Origin: Oscillospiraceae bacterium
GTDB taxonomy: Bacteria; Bacillota; Clostridia; Oscillospirales; Oscillospiraceae
Assembly (NCBI GenBank): GCA_902795345.1
Contig: CADBKO010000018.1
Span: forward strand, 1 to 49,100
Reading direction: 5' to 3'
DNA: 49,100 bases
Below are positions 32,406-39,814 of this stretch, piece after piece (position 1 is the stretch's first letter; the number at the start of each line of letters is the position of its first letter). The notes beneath the pieces are model-generated. The model saw nothing but the letters and a program-made list of their open reading frames with translations. It did not search any database and was not told the DNA's origin. Both the position numbers and the translations under genes were made by a program.

Positions 32406-33489
32406 AAAGACCGCCCTCATCGCCATGAGCGGCGGCGTGGACAGCTCCGTGGCGGCGTGGCTGATGCTGCGGGAGGGCTACGACTGCATGGGCGTGACCA
32501 TGCGCCTGTTCCGCAATCCGGATATCGGGCGCAGCCTTGCTCACGCCTGCTGCTCCCTGGCGGATATCGATGACGCCGCCGAGGTGGCGTTTCAGCTGGA
32601 TATCCCCCATGCCGTGCCGGATTTTACGGCGGAGTTTCGAAAGCAGGTCATGGAGAAGTTTGTCCGCGTCTATGAAAATGGCGGTACGCCCAACCCCTGC
32701 ATCGACTGCAACCGCTATCTGAAATTCGACCGTCTGGTGAAGTATGCCGACGAGCAGGGCATGGAATATGTGGTCACCGGCCACTATGCCCGGATCGAAT
32801 ACGACCGGGAGAAAGAACGGTATCTGCTGAAAAAGGCGCTGGACCGGAGCAAGGACCAGAGCTACGTTTTGTATATGCTGACCCAGGAGCAGCTGGAGCG
32901 CATCCGCTTTCCTTTGGGCGGGCTGCGAAAATCGGAGGTCCGGGAGATTGCGGAAAGGCAAGGCTTCTGCAACGCCCGGAAGCACGACAGCCAGGATATC
33001 TGCTTCGTGCCGGACGGGGATCACGGGCGCTTTTTGGAGACCTTCACGGGAAGCCGCCGGCCGGAAGGAGCGTTCCTGGATGAAAACGGGCGGCGCATCG
33101 GCACCCATCGGGGAGCGGAGAAATACACCATCGGGCAGCGCCGGGGCCTGGGCGTGGCCGCCGGAGGACGGCTTTACGTGGTGGCGAAGGATATGGAAAG
33201 CAATACCGTGACTCTCGGCCCGGACGCGGCGCTGTACCGCAGCTCCCTATTGGCCGGGGAACTGAACTGGATCTCCGGGACCGTTCCGGATCGGGCCCTG
33301 CGCTGCAAGGCGAAAACGCGCTACCGGCAGACCGAGCAGTGGGCTTCTGTCGATCCCCTGGGAGAGGGCCGGGTACGGGTGGTGTTCGATGAACCCCAGC
33401 GGGCCATTGCCCCCGGACAGGCCGTGGTCTTTTATGACGGGGACACGGTCCTGGGCGGAGGAACGATCCTGGAGGCGGAAAACCAATGA
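32389..33489 (+). CDS. mnmA: tRNA-specific 2-thiouridylase MnmA
   Basis: The 366-residue enzyme thiolates U34 of tRNAs for Lys, Glu and Gln using ATP and sulfur from a desulfurase. The PP-loop SGGVDSS (14-20) and catalytic cysteines C104 in NPCIDCNR and C205 in SQDICFVPDG are in place. The C-terminal beta barrel begins around GQRRGLG. The HACCSLADIDDAAEVAFQL region is typical of the Firmicutes branch. The ATG lies within the end of the xdhC gene, and the stop overlaps the next gene (ATGA). This indicates tight coupling to both. Confidence 0.95.
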   Translation: MSARNKKTALIAMSGGVDSSVAAWLMLREGYDCMGVTMRLFRNPDIGRSLAHACCSLADIDDAAEVAFQLDIPHAVPDFTAEFRKQVMEKFVRVYENGGTPNPCIDCNRYLKFDRLVKYADEQGMEYVVTGHYARIEYDREKERYLLKKALDRSKDQSYVLYMLTQEQLERIRFPLGGLRKSEVREIAERQGFCNARKHDSQDICFVPDGDHGRFLETFTGSRRPEGAFLDENGRRIGTHRGAEKYTIGQRRGLGVAAGGRLYVVAKDMESNTVTLGPDAALYRSSLLAGELNWISGTVPDRALRCKAKTRYRQTEQWASVDPLGEGRVRVVFDEPQRAIAPGQAVVFYDGDTVLGGGTILEAENQ

Positions 33490-34607
33490 TCTATCTCGAT
33501 TATTCCGCGAATACGCCCATGGATCCCGCCGTGCTTACGGTCTACGGGAAAACGGAGCAGGCGTATTTCGGAAACCCCAATTCCGAACACCCCGCTGGAT
33601 TGGTGGCAAGAGAAAGGCTGGCGGCGGTCACGGATTCCATCTCAGCCCGGCTTGGCATCCGGAGCGGGGAGATCATCTATACCTCCGGCGCCAGCGAGGC
33701 GAACAATCTGGCCCTCAAGGGCATCGCCCGGACGCAGCGCCATTTGGGAAAGCACATCATCACCACACCGCTGGAACACCCCTCCGTCAGCGCTCCCCTG
33801 ACCTGGCTTCAGGAGCAGGGGTATGAGATCGACCTGCTGGATGTGGGGCGGGACGGAAAAGTGAGCCTCGATCACCTGCGGGAGCTGCTGCGCAGAGATA
33901 CTGTCCTGGTCGCCGTCGCCGCCGTGGACAGCGAGCTGGGCGCAGTTCAGCCGGTCCGGGAAATCGCAGAGCTTCTCCTGGCCTGGCCCGATTGCCGCTT
34001 CCATGTGGATGCGACCCAGGCCGTCGGCAAACTGGACTTTTCCTTTGCGGGGATCGACACGGTCAGTCTGACCGCCCACAAGATCTACGGACCCAACGGG
34101 ATCGGCATGCTTTATAAGCGCAGCAGCGTCCTGCTGGAGCCGCTGATCCACGGAGGGACCGGTGCTTCCCTGTATCGCAGCGGCACGCCGACCCTGGGGC
34201 TGGCTGCGGCATTGGATGCAGCGCTGGCCCTGTCTATGGAAGCCCGGAAAGAACGCTATGCCTATGTCAAAGAGCTGAACAACACGCTGCGCAGCGCCCT
34301 TTCCGCCTACCCGAAGGTGCGGATCAACAGCCCGGAGGATGCCCTTCCCCACATCCTGAATCTCAGCGTGTCCGGCGTGAAGGGGACCGTCTTCCAGACG
34401 GCCCTGGGGGAAAAAGGCGTATGCGTCTCCGTGAAATCCGCATGCAGCACGGATGGAACGCCCTCCCGGGCCGTCTACGCCGTCAGCCGGGACAGGCGCA
34501 ACGCCCTGTCCTCCTGGCGCATCAGCCTGAGCCATCTGACGACGGAGGCGGAGACCGGCGGGTTCCTGGAGGCTTTTGATCAGTGTTACAAGGAACTGAC
34601 TACATGA
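33486..34607 (+). CDS. Cysteine desulfurase (NifS/IscS-like)
   Basis: The 373-residue PLP enzyme converts cysteine to alanine and a protein persulfide. The start YLDYSANTPMD, TSGASEANNLALKG, the PLP lysine K199 in TAHKIYGPNG and catalytic C320 in KSACSTDG on the flexible loop define class I. Its operon position between MnmA and TtcA, with MOSC and XdhC upstream, makes it the likely sulfur donor for tRNA thiolation and for molybdenum cofactor sulfuration. No IscU scaffold gene is adjacent, which argues against a dedicated Fe-S assembly role. Confidence 0.93.
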   Translation: MIYLDYSANTPMDPAVLTVYGKTEQAYFGNPNSEHPAGLVARERLAAVTDSISARLGIRSGEIIYTSGASEANNLALKGIARTQRHLGKHIITTPLEHPSVSAPLTWLQEQGYEIDLLDVGRDGKVSLDHLRELLRRDTVLVAVAAVDSELGAVQPVREIAELLLAWPDCRFHVDATQAVGKLDFSFAGIDTVSLTAHKIYGPNGIGMLYKRSSVLLEPLIHGGTGASLYRSGTPTLGLAAALDAALALSMEARKERYAYVKELNNTLRSALSAYPKVRINSPEDALPHILNLSVSGVKGTVFQTALGEKGVCVSVKSACSTDGTPSRAVYAVSRDRRNALSSWRISLSHLTTEAETGGFLEAFDQCYKELTT

Positions 34608-35443
34608 GAGAAGAGTTGGAAACCTGGCAGCTGGTGGAACGCAGCATTATGAAAAAGTACCGAAAGGAGCTTTGGAAGCCCTTTATCGCCGCCGTCAAGC
34701 GCTATGAGCTGATCCGCTCGGGCGACCGGATCGCCGTCTGCATTTCCGGCGGCAAGGACTCCATGCTCATGGCGAAGCTCATGCAGCTCCTCCGACGGTT
34801 CAGCGACGTCCCGTTCGACCTGGTATTTCTGGTCATGGACCCTGGCTATAACGCGCTGAACCGGCAGAAGATCGAAGCGAATGCCGCCCTGCTGCATATC
34901 CCGATCAATGTTTTCGAGACGAACATTTTTGAGGTGGCGAATTCCGAGGACCGTTCCCCCTGCTATCTATGCGCCAGGATGCGCCGGGGGCACCTGTACG
35001 CCAAAGCAAAGGAGCTGGGCTGCAACAAGATCGCCCTGGGGCATCATATGAACGATGTGATCGAAACGACGGTCATGGCTATGTTTTACGGCGCCCAGCT
35101 CCAGGCCATGCCTCCCAAGCTGCACAGCACGAATTTCGAGGGCATGGAGCTGATCCGGCCCCTCTACTGCATCCATGAGGATGACATCCTGGCGTGGAAA
35201 CGGTACAACGATCTGGAATTCATCCAGTGCGCCTGCCGCTTCACCGAGAACTGCACCGCCTGCGATAACGGCGGTGGGGGCTCCAAACGGCAGGAGATCA
35301 AGACCCTTCTCCGCCGCCTGAAACGGGATAACCCCAATATCGAAAAGAGCATTTTCAACAGCATCCACGCAGTGAATCTGGACACCTTCCCAGGCTACAA
35401 GGAGAAGGGAACGGCGCATTCCTTTTTGGAACGCTATTCATAG
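34604..35443 (+). CDS. TtcA-like tRNA 2-thiocytidine synthetase (PP-loop ATPase)
   Basis: The 279-residue protein has SGGKDSM as PP-loop motif (about residues 50-56). The CYLCARMRRGHLY motif and GHHMNDVIETTVMAMFYGAQLQAMPPK are typical of the TtcA/TtuA family, with a [4Fe-4S] cluster held by the CxxC and a later Cys. The later CACRFTENCTACDNGGGG is an additional Cys-rich stretch. The family thiolates C32 of tRNAs, though some members act on other tRNA positions. ATG 34604 overlaps the desulfurase stop. It is the last gene of the sulfur-relay operon and is followed by a terminator. Confidence 0.88.
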   Translation: MREELETWQLVERSIMKKYRKELWKPFIAAVKRYELIRSGDRIAVCISGGKDSMLMAKLMQLLRRFSDVPFDLVFLVMDPGYNALNRQKIEANAALLHIPINVFETNIFEVANSEDRSPCYLCARMRRGHLYAKAKELGCNKIALGHHMNDVIETTVMAMFYGAQLQAMPPKLHSTNFEGMELIRPLYCIHEDDILAWKRYNDLEFIQCACRFTENCTACDNGGGGSKRQEIKTLLRRLKRDNPNIEKSIFNSIHAVNLDTFPGYKEKGTAHSFLERYS

Positions 35444-35457
35444 AATGATCATGATCG

Positions 35458-35493
35458 ATGCCGCAGGCGCATGGACGCACCTGCGGCATTTCT
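35458..35493 (+). terminator. Terminator of the sulfur-relay operon
   Basis: ATGCCGCAGG pairs with CCTGCGGCAT around a 12-nt loop, followed by TTCTG. Confidence 0.65.
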
Positions 35494-35502
35494 GTCCGAA
35501 CG

Positions 35503-35525
35503 GGTTATAGAGTGACCCTATCACC
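35503..35525. promoter_or_regulatory. LysR-type operator upstream of the sulfur uptake operon
   Basis: GGTTATAGA-GTGAC-CCTATCACC has 19 of 23 positions identical to the metY box and the same 18-bp distance to the -35. Confidence 0.7.
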
Positions 35526-35543
35526 AAGTATCGTTACGGGGTA

Positions 35544-35573
35544 TTGGACAAACAAGCGGAACCCGCGTATACT
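35544..35573 (+). promoter_or_regulatory. Promoter of the sulfur uptake operon
   Basis: TTGGAC (35544-35549), an 18-bp spacer, TATACT (35568-35573). Same layout as the metY promoter. The weak -35 fits activator dependence. Confidence 0.7.
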
Positions 35574-35662
35574 GCGCCCATGCAGCGAGGGACCCGGCGA
35601 ACCGGGATCGCCCCGCTGGTGCGGGAGAAGAACCGCATTTCTCCTGAAAGGAGGGTAAAGCA

Positions 35663-35779
35663 ATGACGAGCTCACTGGAAAAAGCGCTCAGAACGAACTT
35701 TCGATGTGGCCGAATGCTGTACTCCCGGGCTGAAATGATGGCCGGGTGCCCCACTGCACCCTGGCGCTGTATCCGCTGA
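35663..35779 (+). CDS. 38-codon leader ORF of the sulfur uptake operon
   Basis: It starts MTSSLEKALRTNFRCGRM and continues for 20 more residues to a TGA at 35777-35779. A strong AAAGGAGGG lies 7 nt upstream. Cys codons are at positions 15, 29 and 36, and Met codons at 18, 25 and 26. The first 18 residues align without gaps to the metY leader ORF. Its last codons lie inside an RNA hairpin, and a terminator follows, as in translation-controlled attenuators. It is probably regulatory rather than a functional protein. Confidence 0.7.
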   Translation: MTSSLEKALRTNFRCGRMLYSRAEMMAGCPTAPWRCIR

Positions 35780-35843
35780 TACAGACACAGCCTGACAGCC
35801 ATCGTCAGTCCGGGAGCGCAAGACGCTGCCGGGCTGGTTTTTT
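35767..35843 (+). promoter_or_regulatory. Attenuator: competing hairpins and T-run terminator
   Basis: CTGTATC-CGCT-GATACAG (35767-35784) spans the leader stop codon. CTGAC/GTCAG (35792-35808) shares bases with a terminator stem CAGTCCGGGAGCG with CGCTGCCGGGCTG (35806-35836), which is followed by GTTTTTT. The terminator precedes the first structural gene by 60 nt, so transcription must read through it to express the operon. Confidence 0.65.
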
Positions 35844-35903
35844 GCCCGGCGGACGAAATCAGCGGCCCACTAATCCTATTGAAACAGGAAAGGAATCAAG
35901 ACC

Positions 35904-37088
35904 ATGAAAAAAATCTTTGTAGCGATCCTCATCCTCATCCTCATATCCGGCCTGATGACCGGCTGCAGCCAGAAGGCAAGCGGCGCAAACACTGCGGTGC
36001 AGCCGGTGGCCTCCGTAACTGACGGCGCTGCCGTCACCGCCCCGGCGGACCACGGCAAGCTGAAGGTTTCCTTCCCCGCCGGTTCTGTCCGGGTCTCCAT
36101 CAACATCCTGGCCCAGGAGCTGGGCTACTTTCAGGAAGAGGGCGTGAGCGTCGAGCCCGTCAACCTGGGGGGCGTGGATGCGCTCACCGCCATCAACGGC
36201 AGCGGCGATCAGCTGGATATCCTGAATACCGGCTTCGTGAACGACATCCAGTCCATCGGCGGCGGCTACGATCTCACCTTCATCGCCGGGACCGCCGTGG
36301 AGGGCGGCGCCGTCATCGCCAAAAAGGGGCAGGCGGAGCGCTTCAAGAGCGCGGATACCATTATTGATATCGAAGCAGTCACTGGCGCGAAGCTGGGCTT
36401 TGTCCGCAACGAAGCGGCCTGGGTCATCACCCGGCAATACCTGCTGGATCACGGCGTGGCGAACGAGACCATTGCCGCCATCGAGGCCGAGGATACGGGC
36501 AGCGTCAGCTATTATGCCCAGAGCACCAACGTGGCGCAGGCTGTTCAGGCGGGTGAAGTTGATCTTGGCTTCCTGCCCCTGGAATATGCGATCCTTTACG
36601 CCGACGCCTACGACCTGGAGATCGTTACCCCCTCCGGCGCTCTCTCCCCGGACTATGTCTGCTGCAGGGAGGTGACCTCCGCCGGCCGCTATGCAAGCAA
36701 GTATGACGCCTTCGTCGCTTACGAGACTGCCCGCATCCGGGCTTTTGAAACCTATAAGCAGGGCGTGACCGATCCGGAGGTTCGCAGCAAGGTTGTACAG
36801 ACTGTCGTGGAGTACACCGGCAAGGAGACCGAATATGTAGAGACCTGCCTCTACGGCGGCGTCACCAAGTACGCCGTGGACCCCAACACCGCCGGGATCG
36901 TCAGCTATGTGGAGGCGGCGTATAACTCCGGCGCTCTGGCCGGAAACGCCACGGATTTCAGCCAGTACGACATCCGGCAAAACGTGAGCACCGGCGCGTA
37001 TCTGGAGGCCCTGAACAATCTGATTGCCAGGGAGCCGGACAACGCCTTTTATCAGGAATTGCTGGCACAGTATAACGCTGCGAACTGA
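35904..37088 (+). CDS. ABC transporter substrate-binding lipoprotein (sulfonate/taurine/nitrate type)
   Basis: A 394-residue lipoprotein. The signal peptide ends in the lipobox LMTGC (C21). The mature part has the NMT1/SsuA-like plan: VRVSINILAQELGYFQEEGVSVEPVNLGGVDALTAINGSGDQLDILNTGFV, then INGKTVGF-like residues (VTGAKLGFVRNEAAWVITRQYLLDHG) and a second lobe. It delivers a small sulfur-containing solute to the permease, presumably a sulfonate or related anion. Specificity is inferred only from family and from cysK and the reductase in the same operon. AGGAAAGGAATCAAGACC precedes the ATG. Confidence 0.85.
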   Translation: MKKIFVAILILILISGLMTGCSQKASGANTAVQPVASVTDGAAVTAPADHGKLKVSFPAGSVRVSINILAQELGYFQEEGVSVEPVNLGGVDALTAINGSGDQLDILNTGFVNDIQSIGGGYDLTFIAGTAVEGGAVIAKKGQAERFKSADTIIDIEAVTGAKLGFVRNEAAWVITRQYLLDHGVANETIAAIEAEDTGSVSYYAQSTNVAQAVQAGEVDLGFLPLEYAILYADAYDLEIVTPSGALSPDYVCCREVTSAGRYASKYDAFVAYETARIRAFETYKQGVTDPEVRSKVVQTVVEYTGKETEYVETCLYGGVTKYAVDPNTAGIVSYVEAAYNSGALAGNATDFSQYDIRQNVSTGAYLEALNNLIAREPDNAFYQELLAQYNAAN

Positions 37089-37109
37089 GCCGGGAAACGG
37101 AGGATCGCC

Positions 37110-38039
37110 ATGGGCAGGATCTACGAAAGCATATTGGAGCTCAGTGGTTCCACGCCGCTGCTGCGGCTCAGAGGTTTTGTGAAGGCACACAGCCTGCAGG
37201 CAAACCTGCTGGCGAAGCTGGAATCCTACAACCCGGCGGGCAGCCTGAAAGACCGCATCGCCCTCTATATGATCCGGGACGCGAAGGAGAAGGGCCTTCT
37301 CAAGAAGGACAGCGTCATCATCGAGCCTACCAGCGGCAACACCGGCATCGGCCTGGCCGTCGCCGCAGCCGCGGAGGGCTACCGGCTCATCATTGTCATG
37401 CCGGACACCATGAGTCTGGAGCGCAGGAAGCTGCTCAAAGCCTACGGCGCGGAGGTGGTGCTCACCGACGGCAGCGGCGGCATGAAGGCTGCCATCGCAA
37501 AGGCAAAACAGCTGGCCGGGGAGATTCCCCACAGCTTTATCCCCGGCCAGTTCACCAACGAGGCAAATCCCCGCGCCCACTATGAAACCACCGGCCCGGA
37601 GATCTGGAAGGATACCAACGGCAATGTGGACGTCCTGGTGGCGGGCGTGGGCACTGGCGGAACCATCTCCGGCGCAGGTAAATACCTCAAGGAGCGGAAT
37701 CCGGACCTGAAGATCGTGGCTGTGGAGCCGAAGGATTCTCCGGTCCTCTCCGAAGGCCGGTCCGGCGTCCATGGCATCCAGGGCCTGGGGGCGGGGTTCA
37801 TCCCCGCCACCCTGGACACCGAGATCTATGACGAGGTCATTGCCGTATCCACCGCTGCCGCTCTGCGGGCTTCCGCGGAGCTGGCGAGACAGGATGCCGT
37901 GCTGGCCGGCATTTCCTCCGGCGCGGTTCTGGCTGCCGGGGAGCAGTTGGCTCTCCGGCCGGAATACAAGGACAAGAACATCGTGCTGATCCTGCCGGAC
38001 GGCGGAGAGCGCTATCTGACCACGGCCCTGTACGATTGA
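37110..38039 (+). CDS. cysK: Cysteine synthase (O-acetylserine sulfhydrylase)
   Basis: The 309-residue PLP enzyme makes cysteine from O-acetylserine and sulfide. The PLP lysine is K47 in NPAGSLKDRIA, the substrate loop is PTSGNTGIGLA, the phosphate-binding loop is GVGTGGTISG, and SSGAVLAA plus LILPDGGERYL close the fold. Its location between binding protein and ATPase of an ABC importer is unusual. It implies that the imported compound yields sulfide for direct capture as cysteine. It starts 21 bp after the lipoprotein stop. Confidence 0.95.
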   Translation: MGRIYESILELSGSTPLLRLRGFVKAHSLQANLLAKLESYNPAGSLKDRIALYMIRDAKEKGLLKKDSVIIEPTSGNTGIGLAVAAAAEGYRLIIVMPDTMSLERRKLLKAYGAEVVLTDGSGGMKAAIAKAKQLAGEIPHSFIPGQFTNEANPRAHYETTGPEIWKDTNGNVDVLVAGVGTGGTISGAGKYLKERNPDLKIVAVEPKDSPVLSEGRSGVHGIQGLGAGFIPATLDTEIYDEVIAVSTAAALRASAELARQDAVLAGISSGAVLAAGEQLALRPEYKDKNIVLILPDGGERYLTTALYD

Positions 38040-38056
38040 CAGCAGGAGTGATGACT

Positions 38057-38860
38057 ATGACCACCGCTGAACCCAAGATCGCCATCCGAAACGTCAGCTT
38101 TGACTATGTGAGTGAGAAAAAAGCCTTTCCTGCGCTGCAGAACGTGAGCCTGGAGATCCGGGAAGGGGAGTTTATCTGCCTGTTGGGGGCCTCAGGCTGC
38201 GGGAAATCCACGCTGCTCAGCCTGCTGAACGGCCTTCAGCGCCCCCGCAGCGGCGAAATCACCTTGAATGGAAAGCCCGTCAAAGGACCTGGGATCGACC
38301 GGGCGGTGGTGTTCCAGCAGTATTCGCTGTTTCCCTGGCTCACCGTGAAGGGAAACGTGCTCTTCGGTATCCGGCAGAGCGGGAAGAAATACAGCCGGAA
38401 GGAGCGGGAAGACCTGGCCCACCGCTATGTGGAGCAGGTAGGGCTCACCGCCGCCGCCGACCGCTATCCCAGCCAGCTCTCCGGCGGCATGAAGCAGCGC
38501 GTCGCCGTGGCCAGGGCGCTGGCCCTGGAATCGGAGGTCCTTCTGTTGGACGAGCCCTTCGGTGCCATCGACCCCAAGCTCCGCCTGGAGCTGCAGGAGC
38601 TGGTCTCCCGGCTCTGTGTGGAGCACAGGAGGACGGTGGTATTCGTGACCCACGACCTGGACGAGGCCATCCTGCTGGCGGACCGGATCGTGGTGATGGC
38701 GCCGGGGAGGATACGGAACACCCTTCCGGTCAGCCTGCCCCACCCCAGGGTGCGGGAGGAACTGATCCGCACGGAGGAATATGAAAAGCTCCACCGCCAG
38801 CTCATCATGGCTTTCTATGACCAGGTGGAGGAGACTATCGACGCGGGGGTGGCGCTGTGA
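38057..38860 (+). CDS. ABC transporter ATPase (SsuB/TauB-like)
   Basis: The 267-residue subunit has Walker A GASGCGKST, Q-loop VVFQQYSLFPWLTV, signature LSGGMKQR, Walker B VLLLDEPFGAID and H-loop THDLDEA. The FQQ-LFPWLTV and DEPFGAIDP forms are those of the nitrate/sulfonate/taurine importer group. Of two in-frame ATGs, 38057 is preferred because AGGAG is 8 nt upstream; it is only 2 nt from the ATG at 38051. The stop overlaps the permease start. Confidence 0.93.
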   Translation: MTTAEPKIAIRNVSFDYVSEKKAFPALQNVSLEIREGEFICLLGASGCGKSTLLSLLNGLQRPRSGEITLNGKPVKGPGIDRAVVFQQYSLFPWLTVKGNVLFGIRQSGKKYSRKEREDLAHRYVEQVGLTAAADRYPSQLSGGMKQRVAVARALALESEVLLLDEPFGAIDPKLRLELQELVSRLCVEHRRTVVFVTHDLDEAILLADRIVVMAPGRIRNTLPVSLPHPRVREELIRTEEYEKLHRQLIMAFYDQVEETIDAGVAL

Positions 38861-39795
38861 AAGACTTCTTTAAAAACGGCGGCAGGCAGTGGCCGGAATT
38901 CATCCTGGCGGCGGCATTTTTTGTCCTCAATGTGATCCTGGCCCTGACCCTGCCCTACTACTCCGCACATTCCCGGTACTATGGCAGCGGCGCCTACGTC
39001 GTCGTGCTTTCTGCAGCTTTTGTGACCTATACCCTGTATCTCCTGGCGGCGAAGAAAAAGAGCACGTCGGATATCGCCGTCCTCCTCTTTGGCTTTTTCC
39101 TCCTGTGGGAGCTGTCTTTCAAGCTGGGACTTGTCCATAATGATCTGCTGATCCCGTCGCCGGAGGGCCTGTTCCATGTGTATGTGGAAAAGCCGAAGGA
39201 GATCCTGGCGGACGTCTGGGGTTCCCTGCGGCTGCTCTTCTGGGGCTTCCTGGCGGCCGCCGTGTTCGGCACGGTCCTGGGCCTGCTGGCGGGCTGGGTG
39301 CCCCGTATCCGGGAAGTCCTGCTGCCCGTCTCCAAGGTCATCACACTGATCCCGCCCCTCATGTTTTCCGCCTACCTCATCATGCTCCTGTCCACCTTCC
39401 GGCAGGCGGCCATTGCGGTGATCTTCTTCGCTGTCTTCTGGCCTACCTTCCAGGGGACGGTGAGCCGAGTGGGACAGATTGACCCCTCCATTATCGAAGC
39501 GGCCAGGACCATGGGCGTCGGCACTGTGGGGATGCTCTTCAAGGTCATCTTTCCCTACTGCCTGCCCGGCATCATCCAGAGCATTTCCGGGAGCCTTCGG
39601 GGTGCGTTCATGTGTCTCAGCGGCGCGGAGATGCTGGGCATCAACCTGGGTATCGGCTACTTTATCGAGAAATACAAGAGCTTTGCGGATTACCGCTGCG
39701 TTTTGGCCGGCATCGTCGTCGTCGGCTTTGTGACTACCCTGATCGACATTCTGGCCAGCCGGGTCAAAAAGAGTCTGATCCACTGGACCTATTGA
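38857..39795 (+). CDS. ABC transporter permease (SsuC/TauC-like)
   Basis: The 312-residue inner-membrane subunit begins at GTG 38857, overlapping the ATPase stop. After two N-terminal hydrophobic segments (14-32 and 45-64), the BPD_transp_1 region starts. It contains LRLLFWGFLAAAVFGTVLGLLAGW, the coupling loop EAARTMGVGTVGMLFKVIFPYCLPGI and four further helices. It completes the importer with the lipoprotein and ATPase. The extra N-terminal helices (about 70 residues) make it longer than the usual 250-residue SsuC. Confidence 0.9.
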   Translation: MKDFFKNGGRQWPEFILAAAFFVLNVILALTLPYYSAHSRYYGSGAYVVVLSAAFVTYTLYLLAAKKKSTSDIAVLLFGFFLLWELSFKLGLVHNDLLIPSPEGLFHVYVEKPKEILADVWGSLRLLFWGFLAAAVFGTVLGLLAGWVPRIREVLLPVSKVITLIPPLMFSAYLIMLLSTFRQAAIAVIFFAVFWPTFQGTVSRVGQIDPSIIEAARTMGVGTVGMLFKVIFPYCLPGIIQSISGSLRGAFMCLSGAEMLGINLGIGYFIEKYKSFADYRCVLAGIVVVGFVTTLIDILASRVKKSLIHWTY

Positions 39796-39814
39796 GAAAG
39801 AAGAAGGGAATACT

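Noticed and set aside
35575..35640. S-box or T-box riboswitch in the uptake operon leader
   Set aside because: Tandem hairpins (CCCGG-CGAA-CCGGG and CCCGC-TGGT-GCGGG) are present, but neither the SAM-I conserved core nor a T-box sequence is seen.
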